This document shows positions 30,312 to 42,235 of a DNA stretch of 64,000 bases, piece after piece. The position numbers were made by a program, and so were the translations under genes. A model generated the notes under the pieces. That model did not search any database. It saw only the letters and a list, made by a program, of their open reading frames with translations, and was not told where the DNA came from. The DNA comes from Bombyx mori (Eukaryota; Arthropoda; Insecta; Lepidoptera; Bombycidae): positions 8,370,731 through 8,434,730 of the forward strand of contig NC_085117.1 of the NCBI RefSeq assembly GCF_030269925.1, read 5' to 3'. Each line of letters opens with the position of its first letter. The stretch's first letter is position 1.

Positions 30312-31483
30312 AAAAATATTTCCAAACTTTAAACGTTAAAGTTCAAGAGATACTTTTACAAACGAACCTGTGAAGTATTCGAAATGTTAGAAATATATGA
30401 GAATTAATATTAATAAAAACAGACTTTCAATTAAGACTGTTAATTTAATATAGATGTTTATCTGTATATTCAATTTTGTGCTGTCAATACATCCGATGTA
30501 ATTATTATGTCCACGGGGACTGTTCTTTTTTTATTTTTGTTTAATCTCTTTAAAACATTGTAAATGTTTAACAAATATGCTCTAACTCTCTAGACAGTTT
30601 AACTGTACCTCATTGTATTTGTATAATATAATTTACGACAATTAATATAATATTTTAAACTATGATAGATCAATGTTTATTGCGTGCGAACGTATTGGTT
30701 CAAGAAACTTCTTTAATTTTATTTAACTATTTTTTATGAAGTTCTTGTCGTATCAGAGACAAAGTACTGACGTAACGTACGCCCGATTCTATTTGAATAC
30801 TGCACTCACGTACGCAATAACAAATTTTGAAGTCTATTCCACTAATTATTGATATGAATATTTTGACGGCGAAGAAAAATTGTTCAGTAGCAACTAACAA
30901 AATGAACCAAGTTTTTTTTTTGTCAAAATCTAAGTTTCCGTATTTTGCGGGCTCATATATTTTAATGTTCAATCTGAAGTATAATAGGTATAACATAAGA
31001 TTAATATAGCTTGTATACAGGGTGGTTGTGTTGAAGAGTCGTTCTGCGCACTTAGCTCTATTATACAGGGGGTGGTGGGTTCACTCACTGCCAAAAAGAA
31101 ACACGCTATAAGCCGTACATTGCTTAGTCGGAACGAATCACTTTGATACTTAAACTTTTTACTGTAGATTTTCAATCACATTTCCTAACAAACGCCTATT
31201 CATTCATGTAATACATAGATCGAAAGCCTATGTTTAAGAAGCAACAAGGAACTGTTAAATCTACATTTAAGTGTCAACTATAACATATTTTATGTGTTAA
31301 ATAGTTTGTTCTGTAGTTAATAATTCTGAGCCTTGATAAAAGCATGTAAATTACGTGCTTGAATAAGTTTAGGCTCAGAGAGCGTCTGATAAATAAGCAA
31401 ATAAATTAAGAGAAATGAGTCGAGCGAGTACTTTATGTGTATAAATAAAATTCATATCTTATTTATCCTACTGCACTTCAAAT
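30312..31483. other. AT-rich sequence
   Basis: TATACAGGGTGG and TATACAGGGGGTGG near 31013-31075 are short direct repeats. No gene or known repeat recognised. Confidence 0.35.
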
Positions 31484-31621
31484 TTTTTTATTTTTTTTTA
31501 TTGCCCTTGTAGGCAGACGAGTATACGGCCCACCTGATGGTGAGTGGTTACCGTTGCCCATGGACGTCAGCAATGCCAGGGGCAGAGCCAAGCCGCTGCC
31601 TACCGCTTAATACTCTCACAT
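31484..31621 (-). mobile_element. LINE family P 3' end
   Basis: Close match to the 24110-24240 tail in reverse, including ACTCTCAC from the end of the coding part. Confidence 0.82.
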
Positions 31622-32825
31622 CGCCTTCATGATCTTTTCCCCCTACCTAATCGTTAGTAGCCTAAGATGCTATGCCCTACGCGCGGCTTGGCACCTTCAT
31701 GATGTGAGAACAGCCTTCTAGAAAGAGTCTATAAGCTTGTATCCCGTCGTCTATACGTTAGGGGGTGGACAGTAAGCCATCATAGGATACATTAGATAAG
31801 TAACTCCAAAAGACAAGTCGCCTTCTCTGACAGTATATTGACTTTGTGTCCTTTGTGACTTCTGTTTGATATCTGAGCTCCTCTCGGAATTTGCAAGCTT
31901 CAGTGCTTAAATATAAATAGATTTCTATCAAAATAAAGATTTTACAAAAGCTTTACAATTAAAAAAATTTAAAAGTACGATGGAAAATAAGAAAAGTATC
32001 AAAGCTATTACGTCCACGTACACAATCCTGTTAATAAGGAAAAGAGTACCTAAGGTCTTCCGAGCAGGGAGGAGCACGCCTCGAATTTTCTTTTCCGCTG
32101 AGCTTTTCACATAACCATACTAGAGCTTTTATTTATAGGCGTGTCTCGAGAAATTCTTTATTTAGTTTGTGCTTTATAACGTCAATGTCGGCTTCAGGAA
32201 AGTTTCTTGGCTTGTTTTAATACGCATGATTTATTAACTTAAGCTTTAAAAGATTAAACCATAACAGTATTTTTAATCATAATTATGTTAATAATATATG
32301 CTTGAGTTGATGCAATTGTATATTGTGACGGCTAGTAATCCAAGAAAATACGTATTCCGACAAAATTAAGTATTAAATCACGTTCCAATCGAGTTGCTTT
32401 AAAGCAGGTGTCATAGTTGACGCGAAAGCTCTCTGCAGCTTTTCATAATTTCCGGTACGAAAATATTAAGTTTATGCAAATCTTTATAATTATGCACACC
32501 TTTTGAGTGACAGTTTAAATGACATGTCTAAATTGATGTCAAAAATTAATTAGATTAGAAATTAAATTATAACAAGTAAAGTCATTCAAAGCGGCTGCAG
32601 GCTAATGAATAAGACAACCGGTGTATCGAGGTTCTTAGACAGGAACCAACTGTCCTAAGTAAACAAGTCTGGGCTAAGTGTTTTTTTTTACGAAAGATTT
32701 CCTTCACAAAGTAAAAACATAACTCATAAAAATTATAGATACGCAAAGTTTATTAATTAACTGACTGACCTATTGTAGAGTATATAGTAGAGCACACTGC
32801 CAAGAGTGACTATCATACCTTTTGT
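31622..32825. other. AT-rich sequence with LINE J tip
   Basis: 31638-31680 (CCCCTACCTAATCG, GTAGCCTAAGATGCTATG) is the extreme 3' tip of a family J LINE in reverse. The rest is unassigned. Confidence 0.4.
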
Positions 32826-33030
32826 TTTTTTTTTATTGCTTAGGTGGGTGGACGAGCTCATAGCCGACCTGGTGTAAAGTGGTTACTGGAACCCATAGAC
32901 ATCCACAACGTAAACCCACCTTGAGATATAAGTTCTAAGGTCTCAAGTATAGTTACAACGGCTGCCCCGCCCTTCAAACCGAAACGCATTACTGCTTCAC
33001 GGCAGAAATAGGCGAGGTGGTCGTGTGGTG
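32826..33030 (-). mobile_element. Bm1-like SINE, 3' half
   Basis: Reverse orientation with a small internal deletion (CGTAAACCCACC). It ends at GGCGAGGTGGTCGTG and runs into a GTT/GGT-rich stretch. Confidence 0.78.
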
Positions 33031-33217
33031 TTGTTGTTGTTGGTGGTGGTGTTTCCAGATGAGCGGTAGTATTTCATCGACCCTAGAAGAAAAATCGTGC
33101 ACATCAGATATCCTATAAGAGTAGCCAGCAAATACATCCAGATTCAGAATCGAGACTCCGACCGGGAATCAGAACCGGATTCTGAGGTAAAGTAGTCAGA
33201 GTCAGCTCAACTTGAAG

Positions 33218-33300
33218 TCGTGGCTTAAAGGATAAGATTCCCCGCGATGCGATTGTGTCGAAGTTTAAATCCCGCAGACATCAGAGTAGATAAAAATGTA
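33218..33300 (+). mobile_element. Bm1-like SINE head fragment
   Basis: AAGTCGTGGCTTAAAGGATAAG...CGATGCG and AAATCCCGCAGAC match the tRNA-like head in forward orientation. Confidence 0.5.
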
Positions 33301-33671
33301 CAAGAAAGCCTTTCATGATGAAGGATGATGATCTTACGGCACCACTGTCGTGTCCTGTCCTGTGCAAAACAGTCATAAGTTCCTATTTTACGGGTTATTT
33401 AGACAGGGCATATACACAGTCTAGAGGATTCAGTAACCTGTTATCTACTGGTAGATCTTAAGATTGTTCATTTGAACGTGCCATAAAAAAGCAAAAATGA
33501 TTGGTTTCGGCAGCATAGCAACGTTTTCGATACTTAAAATTTGCTCAGCTAGGAGTGTCTACATTAAGTAGCCAAATGCGAAACCGTTAAGAGCTACATG
33601 TACCTAAATAATAATATCTTTTGTGAGTACATCTAGAATAATAAAAAATATATATTTTATTAACGCTTTTG

Positions 33672-33925
33672 CATTTTTTTATAGCTTATGTGGGTGGACG
33701 AGCTCACGGCCCACCTGGTGATAAGTGGTTACCTGAGCCCATAGACACCTACCACGTAAATGCTGCCACCTACCTGGAGACATAAGTTCTAAGGCCTCAG
33801 TATAGTTACAACGGCTGCCCCGCCCTTCAAGCCGAAACTCATTAGGTACTACTTCACAACAGAAATAGGCAGGGTGGTGGTACCTACCCGTGCGTATTCA
33901 CAAGATGTCCTACTACCAGTAAATT
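33672..33925 (-). mobile_element. Bm1-like SINE, 3' half
   Basis: Reverse-oriented tail and body up to CCTACTACCAGTAAAT; the head is missing. Confidence 0.78.
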
Positions 33926-34411
33926 TCCCGATTGTTATTTGATATTCAAAATCCTTAAACGATCAGACTATGTTGAAAATTATAAATTAATATTCCTTGA
34001 AAATCGCGAATGCTGTTTCATATTCGAAAAAGGTTCTTAACATCTGGTATAGATGTACATATTTCGAATATAAATTAAAGATTTTCGCCAAACGTAGTTT
34101 TTACGCTAAGGAACCCTAAATTTTGTGTGAAAGCGACCCTAAAATATGTGTGCCTAAAGCCTGTGTACAAGTTTTGTTTTGTGCATAAAGTATAAATAAA
34201 TAAAAAAAAAAAAATATCTAAATACTCCTCTGCTAATTACTGGTAACATGTCTGTATTTTAGGGTAAGTAATTTTATTAGTAATATGATTTTGATGCTAT
34301 TCGTTTTTGCGAGGTCGAGGACTTTGATGTATCATTAAAAATGTTAGAGGTATATTTAATAATAAAGGGTAATTATGTTTTGTTTTAAAAGCATCGAATA
34401 TGGTTCTTCTT

Positions 34412-34648
34412 CTTTTTTTATTTATGGCTTAGATGGTTGGATGAGCTCACAGTCCACCTGGTGTTAAGTGGTTACTGGAGCCCATAGACATCTACAACGT
34501 AAATGCGCCACCCACCTTGAGATATAAGTTCTGTCGTCTCAAGTATAGTCACAACGGCTGCCCTGCCCTTCAAGCCGAAACGCATTACTGCTTCACGGCA
34601 GAAATAGGCAGCGCGGACTCACAAGAGGTCCTACCACCAGTAAATATT
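34412..34648 (-). mobile_element. Bm1-like SINE, 3' half with deletion
   Basis: Reverse-oriented. Lacks the TGGTGGTACCTACCCG stretch (AGGCAGCGCGGACTCAC). Confidence 0.78.
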
Positions 34649-35329
34649 TTCCTTTGGGATCTTGATTATTATTTGTCGGAAAAGGATTTCTGATGCTCAA
34701 GAACTCTGCACCTTAGAACTGAGTATGGTCTTCATCATAATATTATAATTGAAATTTTAAATGAATAGTCCCTGACTCGAGAGTAGAGACGTAGAGTCGA
34801 TTTTAATAAGACTACATTGAACTTTTGAACTTAGTTACGAATTAATTAATTTTATTAAAAAAAATACCTTTATATTGGTATACTAAGTTAGTCGAAGTGC
34901 GACAGCCGGTTAGTCATTAAAACCGGTTCAAAGGGGATATTATTGTTAGTAGGTTCACGAGCAATATGCAGTGATCTGCTATCTGGAGGTTTTCTATTTA
35001 AAACTACTGTTTTTACAGTCCAAAAAATTTAATAAACATTCCATGTAAAAAAAATTAATTTAAATCCCTTTCTAAAACTAAACTTTTAAGATAAAGTCGT
35101 TCTTCTTGTAAACGTGTCACACGTGTTTCTAATTAATTTCTTTTAAATCGAAAAAAAAACATAATTAAAGTCAAACCACACGTAAGCAGTATACTATTTA
35201 TCAAAAGAACTCCACGACGAACACGTAACTTTGAAAACAAGAATAAATCTGTCAAGAAAAAAATCTAACCCCTAATCAAAATAGCGTATCCACCCTCGCC
35301 CCTATTTTTATTTACTCGTGCGGTATTGA
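34649..35329. other. AT-rich sequence
   Basis: No feature recognised. Confidence 0.35.
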
Positions 35330-35941
35330 ATAATCGATTGAATTGAATGTCGGGTAGTTAGCACACGGAGCGCGTGCGCGACAAAAATGGCGTCTGAAAA
35401 AAGTATGGAAATAAGAGAAAGAAGTTGAGTCGCCCTCGCTTTTTGAAGTTAAGGAGGGCCGCGGGCGGAGTGGGGGGTCTCTAGCGTTAAGCACTAGTGG
35501 CAGCTCGCGGATTCACCGCAGATAAATGTATAATATTTCAATCGAATTTCGTTATGTGACGACGAATCGAATGTGTGTATTTAGTAGAATTAACTATTTG
35601 CTGTAAACTTTTTTTTTATCAAATCTGAGAGTTCGTCTTCCAAAAAGTTTGTCAAAAAAAAAACTGTTTAAAAAAGTTTTACTTAAAAAATCGCACTATT
35701 TTCTCGATGTTATTCTGAATTTAAAAATAATAATCTTGTTCTCTTGTGAAACCAACACACAAACGCGTTAACGTATTCGAACTGAGTTGCATACGTACAA
35801 GACCGTCGGCTCAGGGGTGTGACTTAACCGCGGTCGCCGCCCCCCGGGGGTGAACGAACGTGCCCCTAACGCGCCTTGCCTCTCCCGTGCCGCGCTTACA
35901 TCCCTGTACGCTATTGAACGATTACTTGCACAAGTTTAGCG
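35330..35941 (+). promoter_or_regulatory. CpG-rich candidate promoter and non-coding first exon
   Basis: Two CpG-dense blocks (35360-35515 and 35765-35900) stand out from the AT-rich background. The second ends in AGTTTAGCG followed by GTAAGT at 35942, a near-perfect splice donor. AAAATGGCG at 35384-35392 is a YY1/Pho-like site and opens a 13-codon frame. I found no matching downstream coding exon. Confidence 0.35.
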
Positions 35942-36007
35942 GTAAGTTTTGTTTACAGAAGAGCACTTTTGCAAACGGAGTTCTATTTATAATGTAGATT
36001 TGATAAC

Positions 36008-36350
36008 ATTTTTTTTCTCTTACCTATGTTCATAGCCTTGAGAGGCTATTTCAGTTTCACACTAGCGTGTAGGTGAGCTCTCGGGGCCCAAACCGGAAGT
36101 TTTGCTAACACTGGTACTAGCAAGAGCAGTGCTTCGCAGAATCTAGTACCGAAGCGGGAACGCGACCCACTGAGGATCAAGATCCGGTGAGAAACTCAGT
36201 GGGCTGTGTCTGAGGGTTAATTTACTCTTCGAGCCCTTCGTCGCAAGCGACGGGTTCGGCGAGGACGGTGACCGGTGCTTGAGGCACCTAAAAGCATCGT
36301 TAATGAATCGAGAGGATTCGTAATGACGTGTTTAGGGCTTGATGACATAA
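36008..36350 (-). mobile_element. LINE family J 3' UTR
   Basis: Reverse-oriented, near full length, T-run at its 3' tip (36008). Arms CCCACTGAG / CTCAGTGGG are perfect with a slightly longer loop. It lies just downstream of the CpG-rich region. Confidence 0.8.
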
Positions 36351-37659
36351 CGACGACTGCTGCTATAGGAGAAAGTGGTGTTAAAAAAACAATTAGGCAT
36401 TTTTTTTTGTGACGTTTTCTGAGACTGCATACAGTCGAAAGGAGATCTCGCTAGGAGTGTCTGTTGATTTAGAAGCATAGTTATCTTCCGACCAACAGAA
36501 GTAGGCCCTGCAATGGGTTCTAAACAAGCTCTACTAAATCCTCAAAATAGGAGCCAGATGAAGCTTTATGTAGGAAAATGTCAATTCAGGATATTACTGC
36601 AGCACGTTGAACATGCGGAAAAAGAATTTTTATAAGTAGAAGTCACGTAATGTCATGTTCAAAATCTTTGACATAAATTTGAACTACAGGTTCGACGTGA
36701 ATCCTTGAGCTGGGAGAAGAGAATAGACCGGTATACAAGAACAGAATAAGAAGAATAGGAAGAAATAACTAGGGAAGTCAGAGGATCACAATTAGATTTA
36801 TAGTGTCCCGTTACTCTTTATTACTTTTTATTGAATGCACCAAAAATAGTTCAGGACCCACCCAGGTTGAAAGAAACCGAATAGAACATAATGTGAATTC
36901 CACCGTCCACCTGTAGAGATAAGGCATACTTAAGTCTTAACTGTACGCCTATCCCACTCTTTAAATTGGATTTCATGACGGTTTCTCCGAAGTAATACGT
37001 AGAGTGGTGATACCGACTCGTGCTGGCTTACATGGTATCCTATCATTAGTAGAGAGAAAACTGAAAAAAATCGGCGACCTCTATCAACCATATCCTCTGA
37101 TCAGATTACTATAGTAGCAGTATTGTCTGATCAAATAGCTTGGGCATCGCAAAACCTTCATGTCCAAATCGGTAATTTTTCCGGGTACAATGTGCTCTCT
37201 AGGCCAATTTCTGCCGCAAAACATCGTGCGACCTCGTCTAAAGGATAACATATTAAAACACTTTTGAAATTTCCACCTATACCTCACGGTAGGCAACGAT
37301 ACTTTGTTGTAGTTCATAAGCTAGTCTACCTGAATGCACCAATAAAAATAAATTTAGCGTTTGTTTACAGAAATACTGTCCTCAATACAAACAGGCCTGT
37401 GATCGGATACCGGTCACATTCATCTTTGCCGTTTTCCCGATAATGTCATAACAGAAGACTCCGGGACTTCGATAAATGCGTTCGAGGTTTTTTACAAGAG
37501 ATAAACTTAAGACTTCGAGATTGGATTTTCTTCTTAACTATATCGTTCATTCTAATTTGAAGTTCATATGTACTGACAAGCATGTATCTGTTTTTTAGGA
37601 ATGTTCTGAGGTGACAACCGGGTTATCCGGTTTAAAACTCATTTCATTGGGTTCAAGAA
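36351..37659. other. Old decayed repeats
   Basis: 36890-37060 keeps the rough order of a Bm1-like SINE in reverse, and AAAGGATAAC with CTGCCGCAAAAC occurs near 37210-37250, but all are too diverged to call firmly. Confidence 0.3.
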
Positions 37660-37900
37660 GTACGCTATATCCTTCCTCCGTGCGTCGTATTCCTTAGTTC
37701 TGAGGGTCGTGACCTTTACTGAGCACTTTTGTTAGGACTATGTTCCTCCATTGACTCCTGTCTTCTGCGCTGTGGATAGTGACATTGATACTGGATTCCA
37801 AAGTCGTCTTAATCTGATCGGACCAGCGCATGGGACTACGCCCCCTGGGCCCCTCTTTCCTTCCACTTTGCCGGTGATGAGAAGTCTTCCGCTATATCCT
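37660..37900 (-). mobile_element. LINE C-terminal fragment (RTE-like)
   Basis: The - strand reads KEGPRGRSPMRWSDQIKTTL and EDRSQWRNIVL, the arginine-rich C-terminus seen in several LINE fragments here. Confidence 0.6.
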
Positions 37901-38424
37901 TATGAAGCGCAAAAGTTTTATTAGTAATGACCAAAAAATTCTCTTTTAAAATTCATCATTCAAATTACAGCAAAATTCGAACACTATTCAATTATCCGTG
38001 TACAAAGAATTAGTGCGCGTTTCCGTAATAAGGGGTTGCTGGGTGCACGCTGCGGGGGCGGCGGTAATGCAAAAATGGGGCGCTAAGAGCCGACGCCATT
38101 TTTGTTCGATCATCCCCCGCTGTGACGCGAAACGTCGAATGTAATGGGCACAAAAAAAAACCTTTTATTTGATCTAAATTGAAATTTTATTGGGGTTTTG
38201 TCGTGGCTGCTGTATGTCACTATTATAACTCCAAAGTCGTCCATTTTTGGACACTGGTCAGTTCCAAGGATCGTCACAGCGGTTGGTCCTGCGTTGACTG
38301 CAACTAGCAGATTAATGTGGCCTTCGAGAGATTTTCCATCCAAGTCGTAACAGGTTGACCTAGACCGCGTCTTCCTATATGAGGATGAAAATGGAAGTAG
38401 GTAGAGCTTATTGTTCGTAGAATA

Positions 38425-38560
38425 GTTTTTTTGCTTAGACGTGTGGGTGGACGAGCTCACGGCGCGCCTGGTGTTAACTGGTTATCGGAGCGAATAGATA
38501 TCTATCTACAAACATAAATGCCCCCACCTTGAGAAATGAGTTCAAAGTCTCAGCTCAGTT
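38425..38560 (-). mobile_element. Bm1-like SINE fragment, decayed
   Basis: GTGGGTGGACGAGCTCACGG, CCTGGTGTTAACTGG and CACCTTGAGAAATGAG in reverse order. Confidence 0.6.
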
Positions 38561-38851
38561 CAAAGCCTGTCAAAAAAAAAACTTGTTTCCTCTAATTATA
38601 TTCCTTTATTAGTCCAAAAATATATTTCACAAAAAATTCCGTTTAATACATATTTCTATTCCTTGCGACTCATAGCTTAAAACTTAGGGCTCGTATACAC
38701 TAAGCGGTTACCCGCAATGCGGTCAACCGCACGGCTTGCGTACGTAACAGGGCACTTGCCCTTAGATGTATAAGTACATTAAGGATAAAGAATAGTTTTA
38801 TCCAACAACAGTAGTGGAAAATTTAATATACAGAAAAGAATTTCTCATTAT

Positions 38852-39030
38852 TTTTTCCTACCTATTCGCTGGTAGCCTAAGTGGCTATTCCAGCTATGCC
38901 CGGACGGGTAGGTCACGGGCACTACCTGAGAGAATTTTCTAACACTAGGCCATGCAAGAGCAGTGCTTCGCAGAATTTACCACCGGATCGCAATCGCGAC
39001 TCACCGAAAAGAACCAGCGAGAAACTTGTT
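38852..39030 (-). mobile_element. LINE family J 3' UTR, 3' half
   Basis: CCTACCTATTCGCTGGTAGCC through CAGTGCTTCGCAG in reverse, ending at the broken hairpin (CTCACCGAAAAG). Confidence 0.7.
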
Positions 39031-39097
39031 TTTTTCATATAATGGGGTCTTAACACTTATGAACAATTAATATAATAAACATGTAAATAATAATTAT

Positions 39098-39165
39098 CTA
39101 TACTTCTTTACTAATTACTAATATTATACAGAGGAAAGATTTGTTTGTTTGTATTGAATAGGCTC
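39098..39165 (+). mobile_element. Helitron-like 5' end
   Basis: TCTATACTTC...ATATTATACAGAGGAAAG, then TTGTTTGTTTGTATTGAATAG, the same 5' end as the complete copy at 45441-45880. It diverges after about 70 bp. Confidence 0.55.
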
Positions 39166-39879
39166 CGAAACTACTCCTACCACCAGTGGAAAAGTAAAGT
39201 TTGTCGTTCACAGTGAGTGTGTACCCGCATCTTTTAATGTAATCGACCTTTCCGGTCGTCTTGGATGATTATTGCAGAACGTAAATTATGGTTCGGTCAT
39301 TATTTATGTCCGTTCATGCTATTTTATTAGCTCAAGATAATAGACGAATAAGCGATATAAACGCAACAGGTGCCCATGTCATTAAAAATGTCAAGACATC
39401 GCCAGCAGACAGCTAAACATGAGCCTACTAAAAAGTTACTATTAATAGTTAGTATACACAATACGGGTGTATCCAGTTGTGGAATGTGTCAATTAGATTG
39501 GGCAAATAAAAAAATCTATTTAGCTTTTAAATATAAATTGACATTTTTAAAGTGATGAAATTCAGGTAATATTGAGAGTTATAATTTATTGTTTTATTAG
39601 TTTAATCGTTGGCAAATTATTACATTATTTTGATAAAGATTAATCATTTTGTATTCGACTAAATGGTAATTTTATTTAAGAGCTGGTAACATTGAACGGA
39701 GTTGCATTTGACATGACGGGCGAATATCGAGTGATTTTATTCTCTTGCTGCTTGCTGAGAAGAACGGACTCAAGTGGTGGTCATTTAGAAACCGATTGGC
39801 TCTAAATCAGTAATTATTACTGTAATCCCCGAATGTTTTAGTAATTTAAGCGCCTGTATAATTAAAATAGCAAAGAGTC
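39166..39879. other. AT-rich sequence
   Basis: A 61-codon open frame at 39370 has no recognisable motif. Nothing called. Confidence 0.35.
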
Positions 39880-40300
39880 AACTCTTCTTCTTCTTAGTCG
39901 CATACTTCATTGCTGAAGGTCGTGTCCCTGAAAGCCCTTCATGGCTCTGTGTACAATCAGCTTCCATTTCTTTCGGTTTTCGGCTTCTCTCAGGGCGGTC
40001 GCAACAGAGTACAATGAGCGCAGTTATCTGATCCGACCAACGGCTTGGTGGCCGGCCGGCGGGTCTTTTTCCTTCTACCTTGCCCACCACAGTTAATTTT
40101 TCAAGGTTGTCTGGTGGCCGCCGAGCAATGTGACCAAAGTAACCAAGAACCTTCTGGTAGCAAATCGTAGACAGTCCCGTTTCTATGCGAAGTTGCTCGA
40201 GGACAGATTTGTTTGTTCTCTTGGCGGTTCAGGATATGCGGAGCATTCTTCGCAAACAACACATTTTCATTTAATTTTAATTTTAATTTCAACTCTACTG
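39880..40300 (-). mobile_element. LINE C-terminal fragment
   Basis: The - strand contains GKVEGKRPAGRPPSRWSDQI and, after a frameshift, AENRKKWKLIVHRAMKGFQG, ending in a GAAGAAGAAG-type run. Several stops; not functional. Confidence 0.65.
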
Positions 40301-40339
40301 TTTACATATTTCAAGGTTTCCTCAAATTCAACGTCTAAC

Positions 40340-40735
40340 CCTTTGGGACGTGACTCCCCCGCTCATCAATATCTATGGGCAATTGTTCTCCATCTGCTGC
40401 GATCCTTGGCCTCGTGGAGATGTCCAGACCAGACCGAATTTGGTCCGACCATCTCATGGGACTACGTCCTCTGTCTTACCCGTCACTATTAGCTGCTCAA
40501 AATTGTGACCCTCCTTTCGAACAATGTGCCCAAATAACTCCAATACTCCAATGAATATTGTGGATAGTCTGGTTTTAACTTGAAGCTCCTTTAGTATTGA
40601 CACTATCGTGCGAAAGGCAGTCCATGGAATCTGCAGCAATTTCCTCCAGTACCACATTTCGAAGGCATCTGTGCGGTCTCTGACGGCCTTTTTCAGTGTC
40701 CAGGTCTCAGGTCTACATATGTACACGCAAAGATA
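40340..40735 (-). mobile_element. LINE reverse-transcriptase C-terminal fragment
   Basis: The - strand reads ETWTLKKAVRDRTDAFEMWY, WRKLLQIPWTAFRTIVSIL and HIVRKEGHNFEQLIVTGK. It is next to, and in the same orientation as, the fragment at 39880, but a different family. Confidence 0.7.
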
Positions 40736-41434
40736 CTTAGCTTTTAGCTAAAAGGGTGTAAAAACAAGCACAGATTTCATTCTCTCAAAAACTCGAACAT
40801 TTTAATCGTGGAAAAGCTTGCGTTGCACTTTTGAAGGGTGAAGAATTAATTTATAGTCTTTTCCCACTGAAGTCATTGGCTGGAGGTTAGTTGGTGGGTA
40901 GAAACTGTGTCTGAAACTTGGCAGAAAATGTGCGCTTTTGTATCTCACTAAATGGACGCTTACTATCCCGCAGTTGTTGTTTTTCGAATCCCATTGATAT
41001 CACAAAAACAATAACGTATGAAGTTGAGGTTAAATAGTAATAATAATAAGCGGTAACATATCAAACAAGGTCATCTGGCCTCAAAGAAGGATTCCCTGTA
41101 CTTATATATATTTAAATAGATACCCAGATTAAGATATTAATCACACAGACAAAGAGCATCATACAAATGTTGGCTAGTAGTTGTAGTAGTAATAGTAGTT
41201 GGCTCAGTATGGGAAACGAACCCACGATCCTCAGCCCAGCAGCCAGGAACGCGAGCAACTACACCGCCGTGTCAGACAGCCGGATATACCAGAAATGAGA
41301 ATCAGACTTTGCCTAAATCGTCTTAATGATTACTTTGTGGAAGAAAAGGGCGGGTTTTTGTTTTTGTTTTTGGAGTTTACTCCTTTAGAATCGATTTACA
41401 TATATAGGCCCGGGGTATGAAAATTATGGGGACC
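40736..41434. other. Unassigned, with tRNA-like remnant
   Basis: 41200-41280 (GGCTCAGTATGGGAAACGAACC, GCAACTACACCGCCGTGTC) resembles the tRNA-like unit at 13559 in reverse, decayed. The rest is unassigned. Confidence 0.35.
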
Positions 41435-41674
41435 AAAATCGTACTAGCATGTCACACGAAATGCGTTATGCGCCTGATTGGCTCCTGATTGCGTGATGCG
41501 TGCGCGCGCCAATCAAAATCGTACTAGCATGTCACACGAAATGCGTTATGCGCCTGATTGGCTCCTGATTGCGTGATGCGTGCGCGCGCCAATCAAAATC
41601 GTACTAGCATGTCACACGAAATGCGTTATGCGCCTGATTGGCTCCTGATTGCGTGATGCGTGCGCGCGCCAATC
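41435..41674 (+). repeat. Three perfect tandem 80-bp monomers with opposed CCAAT boxes
   Basis: Units at 41435-41514, 41515-41594 and 41595-41674 appear identical. Each has ATTGG and CCAAT about 30 bp apart with a GTGATGCGTGCGCGCG core between. A GC-rich, CpG-rich stretch (41675-41765) follows. This looks like promoter monomers of a retroelement or gene, but no downstream frame was found. Confidence 0.85.
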
Positions 41675-41683
41675 AGGAGCCAA
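41638..41683. repeat. 14-bp perfect inverted repeat at the end of the 80-bp array
   Basis: TTGGCTCCTGATTG (41638-41651) pairs with CAATCAGGAGCCAA (41670-41683), leaving an 18-nt loop. Only the last monomer has the full right arm. Confidence 0.85.
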
Positions 41684-41939
41684 CGCGCGGCCGCGTTATT
41701 GCAGGTGACGCCGGGCTGCTGCGCCGGCAGTCCGCCACAAAGCCTCGTACTGATCGCGCGTTTCTCTCATTATTGTATTTTCATATATTTGTTAGTCGTT
41801 TGTTTTGTGTCTCGTTAATTTGTTAATAATCTGTAGTGTATCGTGTTGTCGTAATATAGAACTATTTCTCGTATTGTTTCGTTTAATTTTTTATATCCAG
41901 TAAACTCCAGTCGTGCGTCGGAGCGGACACACACACATT

Positions 41940-42235
41940 TTTTTTTTTAATAGCTGGGTACATGAGCTCACAGCCCACCTGATGTGAAGTAGTTGCCGGA
42001 GCCCATCAACATCTACATCGTAAATGTCACTACCCACCTTGAGATATGAGTTCTAAGGTCTCAGTATAGTTACAACGGATAACCCCACCTTTCAAACCGA
42101 AACGCATTACTGCTTCACGGCTGAAATAGGCGGTGATACCTACCCGTGCGGAGTCACAAGAGGTCCTACCACCAGTAACAAACCTGGTACCTGGATTGTG
42201 GTACTTACCCATGCATAAAATACTTCCTACCAGTA
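41940..42235 (-). mobile_element. Bm1-like SINE, 3' half plus a second piece
   Basis: Reverse-oriented SINE to about 42178, then a second short stretch with TGGTACTTACCC and CTACCAGTAAATTACCGG from another copy. Confidence 0.65.

Noticed and set aside
36890..37300. SINE copies
   Set aside because: Only short blocks fit the Bm1-like order and the similarity is too weak to call with confidence.
40130..40492. 120-codon + strand open frame
   Set aside because: Antisense of the LINE fragments at 39880-40735.
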